From Ptiloglossa arizonensis (lineage: Eukaryota > Arthropoda > Insecta > Hymenoptera > Colletidae), in NCBI RefSeq assembly GCF_051014685.1, contig NW_027479517.1, forward strand, positions 1 to 64,000: a stretch of 64,000 nt of DNA, written 5' to 3'. How positions within the stretch are numbered: position 1 is the first letter of the stretch; each line of letters starts with the position of its first letter. Below the pieces are notes generated by a model. The model made no database searches, was not told the DNA's origin, and saw only the letters and a list, made by a program, of their open reading frames with translations. The position numbers were made by a program, and so were the translations under genes. Shown piece after piece: positions 52,361 through 63,914 of the stretch.

Positions 52361-53418
52361 AACGGTATGTGTACTTTTCCCCTAGGCCGTTCCAATTATT
52401 CGTTTCGAGCATCAGAACTGCGAAAATTTTGAGTTTCTCATCCGTTTCTTACCTCCCAACTGCCATATCTCGCGAACGGATAGACCAATCCTCAAAATTT
52501 CTGTTGCATCTGAAAGTAGAGACTCGCCCGATTACAACAGTATGCGTACTTTTCCCCTAGGCCGTTCTAGTTATGCTTGTCGAGCATGAGAGCTACGAGA
52601 ATTTTGAGTTTCTCAAGCGTTTCTTACATCCAAACGGCCATATCTCGCGAAAGGATTGACCAATCCGCAAAATTTCTGTTGCATCTGAAAGTAGAAACTC
52701 GCCCGATTACAACGGTATGCGTACTTTTCCCCTAGGCCTTTCTGGTTATTCATTTCGAGCATCAGAACTGCGAAAATTTTGAGTTGCTCAAGCGCTTCTT
52801 ACCTCCAAACTGCCATATCTCGCGAAAGGATTGACCATTCCGCAAAACTTCTGTTGCATCTGAAAGTAGAAACCCGCCCGATTACAACGGTATGCGTACT
52901 TTTCCCCTAGGCCGTTCTAGTTATTCGTTTCGAGCATCAGAAATGTGAAAATTTTGAGTTGCTCAAGCGTTTCTTACCTCCAAACTGCGATATCTCGCGA
53001 ACGGATTGACCAATCCGCAAAATTTCTGTTGCATCTGAAAGTAGAAACTCGCCCGATTACAACGGTATGCGTACCTTTCCCCTAGGCCGTTCTAGTTATT
53101 CGTTTCGAGCATCAGAAGTGTGAAAATTTCGAGTTTCTCATCCGTTTCTTTCCTCCAAACTGCCATATCTCGCGAACGGATTGATCAATCCGCAAAATTT
53201 CTGCTGCATCTGAAAGTAGAAACTCGCCCGATTACAACGGTATGCGTACTTTTCCCCTAGGCCGTTCTAGTTATGCTTTTCGAGCATCAGGACTGTGAAA
53301 ATTTTGCGTTTCTCAACCGTTTCTTACCTCCAAACTGCCATATCTCGCGAACGGATTGACCAATCCGCAAAATTTCTGTTGCATCTGAAAGTAGAAACTC
53401 GCCCGATTACAACGGTAT

Positions 53419-55110
53419 GTGTACTTTTCCCCTAGGCCGTTCCAGTTATTCGTTTCGAGCATCAGAACTGCGAAAATTTTCAGTTTCTCATCCGTTTCTT
53501 ACCTCCAAACTGCCATATCTCGCGAACGGATAGACCAATCCTCAAAATTTCTGTTGCATCTGAAAGTAGAGACTCGCCCGATTACAACAGTATGCGTACT
53601 TTTCCCCTAGGCCGTTCTAGTTATCCGTTTCGAGCATCAGAACTGCCAAAATTTTGAGTTTCTCAAACGTTTGTTACCTCCAAACTGCCATATCTCGCGA
53701 ACGGATTGACCAATCCGCAAAATTTTTGTTGCATCTGAAAGTAGAAACTCGCCCGATTACAACGGTATGTGTACCTTTCCCCGAGGCCGTTCCAATTATT
53801 CGTTTCGAGCATCAGAACTGCGAAAATTTTGAGTTTCTCAAGCGTTTCTTACATCCAAACTGCCATATCTCGCGAACGGATTGACCAATCCGCAAAATTT
53901 CTGTTGCATCTGAAAGTAGAGACTCGCCCGATTACAACAGTATGCGTACTTTTCCCCTAGGCCGTTCTAGTTATCCGTTTGGAGCATCAGAACTGCGAAA
54001 ATTTTGAGTTTCTCAAACGTTTGTTACCTCCAAACTGCCATATCTCGCGAACGGATTGACCAATCCGCAAAATTTTTGTTGCATCTGAAAGTAGAAACTC
54101 GCCCGATCACAACGGTATGAGTTCTCTTCCCCTAGGCCGTTCTAGTTATGCTTGTCGAGCATCAGAACTGCGATAATTTTGAGTTTCTCAAGCGTTTCTT
54201 ACCTCCAAACACCCATATCTCGCGAACGGATAGACCAATCCTCAAAATTTCTGTTGCATCTGAAAGTAGAGACTCGCCCGATTACAACAGTATGCGTACT
54301 TTTCCCCTAGGCCGTTCTAGTTATGCTTGTCGAGCATCAGAACTGCGAAAATTTTGAGTTTCTCAAGCGTTTCTTACCTCCAAACTGCCATATCTCGCGA
54401 ACGGATTGACCAATCCGCAAAATTTCTGTTGCATCTGAAAGTAGAAACTCGCCCGATTACAACGGTATGTGTACTATTCCCCTAGGCCGTTCCAGTTATT
54501 CGTTTCGAGCATCAGAACTGCGAAAATTTTGAGTTTCTAATCCGTTTCTTACCTCCAAACTGCCATATCTCGCGAACGGATAGACCAATCCTCAAAATTT
54601 CTGTTGCATCTGAAAGTAGAGACTCGCCCGATTACAACAGTATGCGTACTTTTCCCCTAGGCCGTTCTAGTTATGCTTGTCGAGCATCAGAACTGCGAAA
54701 ATTTTGAGTTTCTCAAGCGTTTCTTACTTCCAAACTGCCATATCTCGCGAACGGATTGACCAATCCACAAAATTTTTGTAGCATCTGAAAGTAGAAACTC
54801 GCCCGATTACAACGGTATGTGTACTTTTCCCCTAGGCCGTTCCAGTTATTCGTTTCGAGAATCAGAACTGCGAAAATTTTGAGTTTCTCATCCGTTTCTT
54901 ACCTCCAAACTGCCATATCTCGCGAAAGGATTGACCATTCCGCAATACTTCTGTTGCATCTGAAAGTAGAAACTCGCCCGATTACAACGGTATGTGTACT
55001 TTTCCCCTAGGCCGTTCTAGTTATTCGTTTCGAGCATCAGAACTGCGAAAATTTTGAGTTTCTCAACCGTTTCTTACATCCAAACTGCCATATCTCGCGA
55101 ACGGATTGAT
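53419..55110 (+). repeat. Duplicated block, copy 1 (partner at 56,044-58,085)
   Basis: Shared rare markers are cagaactgccaaaattttg (53,641 and 56,266), gatcacaacggtatgagttctc (54,105 and 56,730), caaacacccat, ccacaaaatttttgtagc and gcgaaaggattgaccattcc. The offset is 2,625 bp on the left and 2,975 bp after about 54,140, so this copy lacks two monomers present in the partner. Confidence 0.87.
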
Positions 55111-56043
55111 CAATCCGCAAAATTTCTGCTGCATCTGAAAGTAGAAACTCGCCCGATTACAACGGTATGCGTACTTTTCCCCTAGGCCGTTCTAGTTATG
55201 CTTTTCGAGCATCAGGACTGTGAAAATTTTGCGTTTCTCAACCGTTTCTTACCTCCAAACTGCCATATCTCGCGAACGGATTGACCAATCCGCAAAATTT
55301 CTGTTGCATCTGAAAGTAGAAACTCGCCCGATTACAACGGTATGCGTAATTTTCCCCTAGGCCGTTCCAGTTATTCGTTTCGAGCATCAGAACTGCGAAA
55401 ATTTTGAGTTTCTCAACCGTTTCTTACCTCCAAACTGCCATATCTCGCGAACGGATCGACGAATTCGCAAAATTTCTGTTGCATCTGAAAGTAGAAACTC
55501 GCCCGATTACAACGGTATGCGTACTTTTACCCTAGGCCGTTCTAGTTATCCGTTTCGAGCATCAGAACTGCGAAAATTTTGAGTTTCTCAACCGTTTCTT
55601 ACCTCCAAACTGCCATATCTCGCGAACGGATTGACCAATCCGCAAAATTTTTGTTGCATCTGAAAGTAGAAACTCGCCCGATTACAACGGTATGTGTACT
55701 TTTCCCCTAGGCCGTTCCAGTTATTCGTTTCGAGCATCAGAACTACGAAAATTTTGAGTTTCTAATCCGTTTCTTACCTCCAAACTGCCATATCTCGCGA
55801 ACGGATAGACCAATCCTCAAAATTTCTGTTGCATCTGAAAGTAGAGACTCGCCCGATTACAACAGTATGCGTACTTTTCCCCTAGGCCGTTCTAGTTATG
55901 CTTGTCGAGCATCAGAACTGCGAAAATTTTGAGTTTCTCAAGCGTTTCTTACCTCCAAACTGCCATATCTCGCGAACGGATTGACCAATCCGCAAAATTT
56001 TTGTAGCATCTGAAAGTAGAAACTCGCCCGATTACAACGGTAG

Positions 56044-58085
56044 GTGTACTTTTCCCCTAGGCCGTTCCAGTTATTCGTTTCGAGCATCAGAACTGCGAAA
56101 ATTTTGAGTTTCTCATCCGTTTCTTACCTCCAAACTGCCATATCTCGCGAACGGATAGACCAATCCTCAAAATTTCTGTTGCATCTGAAAGTAGAGACTC
56201 GCCCGATTACAACAGTATGCGTACTTTTCCCCTAGGCCGTTCTAGTTATCCGTTTCGAGCATCAGAACTGCCAAAATTTTGAGTTTCTCAAACGTTTGTT
56301 ACCTCCAAACTGCCATATCTCGCGAACGGATTGACCAATCCGCAAAATTTTTGTTGCATCTGAAAGTAGAAACTCGCCCGATTACAACGGTATGTGTACT
56401 TTTCCCCGAGGCCGTTCCAATTATTCGTTTCGAGCATCAGAACTGCGAAAATTTTGAGTTTCTCAAGCGTTTCTTACATCCAAACTGCCATATCTCGCGA
56501 ACGGATTGACCAATCCGCAAAATTTCTGTTGCATCTGAAAGTAGAGACTCGCCCGATTACAACAGTATGCGTACTTTTCCCCTAGGCCGTTCTAGTTATC
56601 CGTTTCGAGCATCAGAACTGCGAAAATTTTGAGTTTCTCAAACGTTTGTTACCTCCAAACTGCCATATCTCGCGAACGGATTGACCAATCCGCAAAATTT
56701 TTGTTGCATCTGAAAGTAGAAACTCGCCCGATCACAACGGTATGAGTTCTCTTCCCCTAGGCCGTTCTAGTTATGCTTGTCGAGCATGAGAACTACGAAA
56801 ATTTTGAGTTTCTCATCCGTTTCTTACCTCCAAACTGCCATACCTCGCGAACGGATTGATCAATCCGCAAAATTTCTGTTGCATCTGAAAGTAGAAACTC
56901 GCCCGATTACAACGGTATGTGTACTTTTCCCCTAGGCCGTTCTAGTTATCCGTTTCGAGCATCAGAACTGCGAAAATTTTGGGTTTCTAATCCGTTTCTT
57001 ACCTCCAAACTGCCATATCTCGCGAACGGATTGATCAATCCGCAAAATTTCTGTTGCATCTGAAAGTAGATACTCGCCCGATTACAACGGTATGCGTACT
57101 TTTCCCCTAGGCCGTTCTAGTTATGCTTGTCGAGCATCAGAACTGCGATAATTTTGAGTTTCTCAAGCGTTTCTTACCTCCAAACACCCATATCTCGCGA
57201 ACGGATAGACCAATCCTCAAAATTTCTGTTGCATCTGAAAGTAGAGACTCGCCCGATTACAACAGTATGCGTACTTTTCCCCTAGGCCGTTCTAGTTATG
57301 CTTGTCGAGCATCAGAACTGCGAAAATTTTGAGTTTCTCAAGCGTTTCTTACCTCCAAACTGCCATATCTCGCGAACGGATTGACCAATCCGCAAAATTT
57401 CTGTTGCATCTGAAAGTAGAAACTCGCCCGATTACAACGGTATGTGTACTATTCCCCTAGGCCGTTCCAGTTATTCGTTTCGAGCATCAGAACTGCGAAA
57501 ATTTTGAGTTTCTAATCCGTTTCTTACCTCCAAACTGCCATATCTCGCGAACGGATAGACCAATCCTCAAAATTTCTGTTGCATCTGAAAGTAGAGACTC
57601 GCCCGATTACAACAGTATGCGTACTTTTCCCCTAGGCCGTTCTAGTTATGCTTGTCGAGCATCAGAACTGCGAAAATTTTGAGTTTCTCAAGCGTTTCTT
57701 ACTTCCAAACTGCCATATCTCGCGAACGGATTGACCAATCCACAAAATTTTTGTAGCATCTGAAAGTAGAAACTCGCCCGATTACAACGGTATGTGTACT
57801 TTTCCCCTAGGCCGTTCCAGTTATTCGTTTCGAGCATCAGAACTGCGAAAATTTTGAGTTTCTCATCCGTTTCTTACCTCCAAACTGCCATATCTCGCGA
57901 AAGGATTGACCATTCCGCAATACTTCTGTTGCATCTGAAAGTAGAAACTCGCCCGATTACAACGGTATGTGTACTTTTCCCCTAGGCCGTTCTAGTTATT
58001 CGTTTCGAGCATCAGAACTGCGAAAATTTTGAGTTTCTCAACCGTTTCTTACATCCAAACTGCCATATCTCGCGAACGGATTGAC
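56044..58085 (+). repeat. Duplicated block, copy 2, with two extra monomers
   Basis: This is the partner of 53,419-55,110. The extra 350 bp lie at about 56,770-57,120 and contain gagcatgagaactacg and gggtttctaatccg monomers. Homology ends near 58,085, where ttgactaatcc faces ttgatcaatcc. Confidence 0.86.
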
Positions 58086-59036
58086 TAATCCGCAAAATTT
58101 CTGTTGCATCTGAAAGTAGAAACTCGCCCGATTACAACGGTATGCATACATTTCCCCTAGGCCGTTCTAGTTATCCGTTTCGAGCATCAGAACTGCGAAA
58201 ATTTTGAGTTTATCAAACGTTTGTTACCTCCAAACTGCCATATGTCGCGAACGGATTGACCAATCCGCAAAATTTTTGTTGCATCTGAAAGTAGAAACAC
58301 GCCCGATTACAACGGTATGTGTACTTTTCCCCTAGGCCGTTCCAGTTATTCGTTTCGAGTATCAGGACTGTGAAAATTTTGCGTTTCTCAACCGTTTCTT
58401 ACCTCCAAACTGCCATATCTCGCGAACGGATTGACCAATCCGCAAAATTTCTGTTGCATCTGAAAGTAGAAACTCGCCCGATTACAACGGTATGCGTAAT
58501 TTTCCCCTAGGCCGTTCTAGTTATTCGTTTCGAGCATCAGAACTGCGAAAATTTTGAGTTTCTAATCCGTTTCTTACCTCCAAACTGTCATATCTCGCGA
58601 ACGGATAGACCAATCCTCAAAATTTCTGTTGCATCTGAAAGTAGAAACTCGCCCGATTACAACGGTATGCGTACTTTTCCCCTAGGCCGTTCTAGTTATC
58701 CGTTTCGAGCATCAGAACTGCGAAAATTTTGAGTTTCTCAAACGTTTGTTACCTCCAAACTGCCATATCTCGCGAACGGATTGACCAATCCGCAAAATTT
58801 TTGTTGCATCTGAAAGTAGAAACTCGCCCGATTACAACGGTATGTGTACTTTTCCCCGAGGCCGTTCCAATTATTCGTTTCGAGCATCAGAACTGAGAAA
58901 ATTTTGAGTTTCTCAAGCGTTTCTTACATCCAAACTGCCATATCTCGCGAACGGATTGATCAATCCGCAAAATTTCTGTTGCATCTGAAAGTAGATACTC
59001 GCCCGATTACAACGGTATGCGTACTTTTTCCCCTAG

Positions 59037-59737
59037 GCCGTTCTAGTTATGCTTGTCGAGCATCAGAACTGCGATAATTTTGAGTTTCTCAAGCGTTTCT
59101 TACCTCCAAACTCCCATATCTCGCGAACGGATAGACCAATCATCAAAATTTCTGTTGCATCTGAAAGTAGAGACTCGCCCGATTACAACAGTATGCGTAC
59201 TTTTCCCCTAGGCCGTTCTAGTTATGCTTGTCGAGCATCAGAACTGCGAAAATTTTGAGTTTCTCAAGCGTTTCTTACCTCCAAACTGCCATATCTCGCG
59301 AACGGATTGACCAATCCGCAAAATTTTTAGTTGCATCTGAAAGTAGAAACTCGCCCGATTACAACGGTATGTGTACTTTTCCCCTAGGCCGTTCCAGTTA
59401 TTCGTTTCGAGCATCAGAACTGCGAAAATTTTGAGTTTCTCATCCGTTTCTTACCTCCAAACTGCCATATCTCGCGAACGGATAGACCAATCCTCAAAAT
59501 TTCTGTTGCATCTGAAAGTAGAGACTCGCCCGATTACAACAGTATGCGTACTTTTCCCCTAGGCCGTTCTTGTTATGCTTGTCGAGCATCAGAACTGCGA
59601 AAATTTTGAGTTTCTCAAGCGTTTCTTACATCCAAACTGCCATATCTCGCGAACGGATTGACCAATCCGCAAAATTTCTGTTGCATCTGAAAGTAGAAAC
59701 TCGCCCGATTACAACGGTATGCGTACTTTTCCCCTAG
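59037..59737 (+). repeat. 701-bp tandem duplication, copy 1
   Basis: This is a four-monomer block plus one base. It carries gcgataattttg with gaccaatcatc, then a 176-bp monomer with aaaatttttagttgc near 59,328. Its left border follows a separate +1 insertion (gtacttttt, about 59,033-59,037) that copy 2 does not have. Confidence 0.9.
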
Positions 59738-60330
59738 GCCGTTCTAGTTATGCTTGTCGAGCATCAGAACTGCGATAATTTTGAGTTTCTCAAGCGTTTC
59801 TTACCTCCAAACTCCCATATCTCGCGAACGGATAGACCAATCATCAAAATTTCTGTTGCATCTGAAAGTAGAGACTCGCCCGATTACAACAGTATGCGTA
59901 CTTTTCCCCTAGGCCGTTCTAGTTATGCTTGTCGAGCATCAGAACTGCGAAAATTTTGAGTTTCTCAAGCGTTTCTTACCTCCAAACTGCCATATCTCGC
60001 GAACGGATTGACCAATCCGCAAAATTTTTAGTTGCATCTGAAAGTAGAAACTCGCCCGATTACAACGGTATGTGTACTTTTCCCATAGGCCGTTCCAGTT
60101 ATTCGTTTCGAGCATCAGAACTGCGAAAATTTTGAGTTTCTCATCCGTTTCTTACCTCCAAACTGCCATATCTCGCGAACGGATAGACCAATCCTCAAAA
60201 TTTCTGTTGCATCTGAAAGTAGAGACTCGCCCGATTACAACAGTATGCGTACTTTTCCCCTAGGCCGTTCTTGTTATGCTTGTCGAGCATCAGAACTGCG
60301 AAAATTTTGAGTTCCTCAAGCGTTTCTTAC
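59738..60330 (+). repeat. 701-bp tandem duplication, copy 2 (incomplete)
   Basis: This repeats 59,037 onward at an offset of 701 bp, including the one-base insertion at aaaatttttagttgc (about 60,029). Differences seen are cccatagg for cccctagg near 60,084 and gagttcctc for gagtttctc near 60,314. Homology ends at cttacttcc versus cttacatcc. Confidence 0.9.
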
Positions 60331-61477
60331 TTCCAAACTGCCATATCTCGCGAACGGATCGACGAATCTGCAAAATTTCTGTTGCATCTGAAAGTAGAAA
60401 CTCGCCCGATTACAACGGTATGCGTACTTTTCCCCTAGGCCGTTCTACTTATCCGTTTCGAGCATCAGAACTGCGAAAATTTTGAGTTTCTCAAGCGTTT
60501 CTTACATCCAAACTGCCATATCTCGCGAACGGATTGACCAATCCGCAAAATTTCTGTTGCATCTGAAAGTAGAAACTCGCCCGATCACAACGGTATGCGT
60601 ACTCTTCCCCTAGGCCGTTCTAGTTATGCTTGTCGAGCATGAGAACTACGAAAATTTTGAGTCTCTCATCCGTTTCTTACCTCCAAACTGCCATATCTCG
60701 CGAACGGATCGACGAATCTGCAAAATTTCTGTTACGTCTGAAAGTAGAAACTCGCCCGATTACAACGGTATGCGTACTTTTCCCCTAGGCCGTTCTAGTT
60801 ATGCTTGTCGAGCATCAGAACTGCGATAATTTTGAGTTTCTCAAGCGTTTCTTACTTCCAAACTCCCATATCTCGCGAACGGATTGACCAATCCGCAAAA
60901 TTTCTGTTGCATCTGAAAGTAGAAACTCGCCCGATTACAACGGTATGCGTAATTTTCCCCTAGGCCGTTCTAGTTATTCGTTTCGAGCATCAGAACTGCG
61001 AAAATTTTGAGTTTCTCAACCGTTTCTTACCTCTAAACTGCCATATCTCGCGAACGGATCGACGAATTCGCAAAATTTCTGTTGCATCTGAAAGTAGAAA
61101 CTCGCCCGATTACAACGGTATGCGTACTTTTCCCCTAGGCCGTTCTAGTTATCTGTTTCGAGCATCAGAACTGCGAAAATTTTGAGTTTCTCAACCGTTT
61201 CTTACCTCCAAACTGCCATATCTCGCGAACGGATCGACGAATCCGCAAAATTTCTGTTGCATCTGAAATTAGAAACTCGCCCGATTACAACGGTATGCGT
61301 ACTTTTCCGCTAGGCCGTTCTAGTTATCCGTTTCGAGCATCAGAACTGCGAAAATTTTGAGTTTCTCAAACGTTTGTTACCTCCAAACTGCCATATCTCG
61401 CGAACGGATTGACCAATCCGCAAAATTTTTGTTGCATCTGAAAGTAGAAACTCGCCCGATTACAACGGTATGTGTAC
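60106..61477 (+). repeat. Duplicated block, copy 1 (partner at 61,856-63,052)
   Basis: Markers shared with the partner are ttctacttatccg, gagcatgagaactacg with gagtctctcatccg, gttacgtctgaaag, gcgtaattttcccc, gacgaattcgc, ttatctgtttcg, gaaattagaaactcg and tccgctagg. The offset is 1,750 bp up to gttacgtctg (60,732) and 1,575 bp afterwards. Confidence 0.9.
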
Positions 61478-61855
61478 TTTTCCCGGAGGCCGTTCCAATT
61501 ATTCGTTTCGAGCATCAGAACTGAGAAAATTTTGAGTTTCTCAAGCGTTTCTTGCATCCAAACTGCCATATCTCGCGAACGGATTGATCAATCCGCAAAA
61601 TTTCTGTTGCATCTGAAAGTAGATACTCGCCCGATTACAACGGTATGCGTACTTTTCCCCTAGGCCGTTCTAGTTATGCTTGTCGAGCATCAGAACTGCG
61701 ATAATTTTGAGTTTCTCAAGCGTTTCTTACCTCCAAACTCCCATATCTCGCGAACGGATAGACCAATCCTCAAAATTTCTGTTGCATCTGAAAGTAGAGA
61801 CTCGCCCGATTACAACAGTATGCGTACTTTTCCCCTAGGCCGTTCTTGTTATGCT

Positions 61856-63052
61856 TGTCGAGCATCAGAACTGCGAAAATTTTGAGTTTCTCATCCGTTT
61901 CTTACCTCCAAACTGCCATATCTCGCGAACGGATAGACCAATCCTCAAAATTTCTGTTGCATCTGAAAGTAGAGACTCGCCCGATTACAACAGTATGCGT
62001 ACTTTTCCCCTAGGCCGTTCTTGTTATGCTTGTCGAGCATCAGAACTGCGAAAATTTTGAGTTTCTCAAGCGTTTCTTACTTCCAAACTGCCATATCTCG
62101 CGAACGGATCGACGAATCTGCAAAATTTCTGTTGCATCTGAAAGTAGAAACTCGCCCGATTACAACGGTATGCGTACTTTTCCCCTAGGCCGTTCTACTT
62201 ATCCGTTTCGAGCATCAGAACTGCGAAAATTTTGAGTTTCTCAAGCGTTTCTTACATCCAAACTGCCATATCTCGCGAACGGATTGGCCAATCCGCAAAA
62301 TTTCTGTTGCATCTGAAAGTAGAAACTCGCCCGATCACAACGGTATGCGTACTCTTCCCCTAGGCCGTTCTAGTTATGCTTGTCGAGCATGAGAACTACG
62401 AAAATTTTGAGTCTCTCATCCGTTTCTTACCTCCAAACTGCCATATCTCGCGAACGGATCGACGAATCTGCAAAATTTCTGTTACGTCTGAAAGTAGAAA
62501 CTCGCCCGATTACAACGGTATGCGTAATTTTCCCCTAGGCCGTTCTAGTTATTCGTTTCGTGCATCAGAACTGCGAAAATTTTGAGTTTCTCAACCGTTT
62601 CTTACCTCCAAACTGCCATATCTCGCGAACGGATCGACGAATTCGCAAAATTTCTGTTGCATCTGAAAGTAGAAACTCGCCCGATTACAACGGTATGCGT
62701 ACTTTTCCCCTAGGCCGATCTAGTTATCTGTTTCGAGCATCAGAACTGCGAAAATTTTGAGTTTCTCAACCGTTTCTTACCTCCAAACTGCCATATCTCG
62801 CGAACGGATCGACGAATCCGCAAAATTTCTGTTGCATCTGAAATTAGAAACTCGCCCGATTACAACGGTATGCGTACTTTTCCGCTAGGCGGTTCTAGTT
62901 ATCCGTTTCGAGCATCAGAACTGCGAAAATTTTGAGTTTCTCAAACGTTTGTTACATCCAAACTGCCATATCTCGCGAACGGATTGACCAATCCGCAAAA
63001 TTTTTGTTGCATCTGAAAGTAGAAACTCGCCCGATTACAACGGTATGTGTAC
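61856..63052 (+). repeat. Duplicated block, copy 2, lacking one monomer
   Basis: This is the partner of 60,106-61,477. Right after gttacgtctg (62,482) it continues with gcgtaattttcccc, whereas copy 1 has one more monomer (about 60,772-60,946, with gcgataattttg). Small differences include gattggcca near 62,284, cgtgcatcag near 62,560, ggccgatc near 62,716 and aggcggttc near 62,887. Confidence 0.9.
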
Positions 63053-63912
63053 TGTTCCCCTAGGCCGTTCCAGTTATTCGTCTCGAGCATCAGAACTGCG
63101 AAAATTTTGAGTTTCTAATCCGTTTCTTACCTCCAAACTGCCATATCTCGCGAACGGATAGACCAATCCTCAAAATTTCTGTTGCATCTGAAAGTAGAGA
63201 CTCGCCCGATTACATCGGTATGCGTAATTTTCCCCTAGGCCGTTGTAGTTATTCGTTTCGAGCATCAGAACTGCGAAAATTTTGAGTTTCTCAACCGTTT
63301 CTTACCTCCAAACTGCCATATCTAGCGAACGGATCGACGAATCTGCAAAATTTCTGTTGCATCTGAAAGTAGAAACTCGCCCGATTACAACGGTATGCGT
63401 ACTTTTCCCCTAGGCCGTTCTAGTTATGCTTGTCGAGCATCAGAACTGCGAAAATTTTGAGTTTCTCAAGCGTTTCTTACCTCCAAACTGCCATATCACG
63501 CGAACGGATTGACCAATCCGCAAAATTTCTGTTGCATCTGAAAGTAGAAACTCGCCCGATTACAACAGTATGTGTACTTTTCCCCTAGGCCGTTCCAATT
63601 ATTCGTTTCGAGCATCAGAACTGCAAAAATTTTGAGTTTCTCAAGCGTTTCTTACATCCAAACTGCCATATCTCGCGAACGGATCGACCAATCCGCAAAA
63701 TTTCTGTTGCATCTGAAAGTAGAAACTCGCCCGATTACAACGGTATGCGTACTTTTCCCCTAGGCCGTTCTAGTTATTCGTTTCGAGCATCAGAACTGCG
63801 AAAATTTTGAGTTTCTCAACCGTTTCTTACCTCCAAACTGCCATATCTCGCGAACGGATCGACGAATCCGCAAAATTTCTGTTGCATCTGAAAGTAGAAA
63901 CTCGCCCGATTA

Positions 63913-63914
63913 CG
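63913..63914 (+). other. Three-base deletion in the last full monomer
   Basis: The usual gattacaacggtatgcg reads gattacggtatgcg, so this monomer is 172 bp. It is the only net loss of bases I found in the window; every other length change adds one base. Confidence 0.9.
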
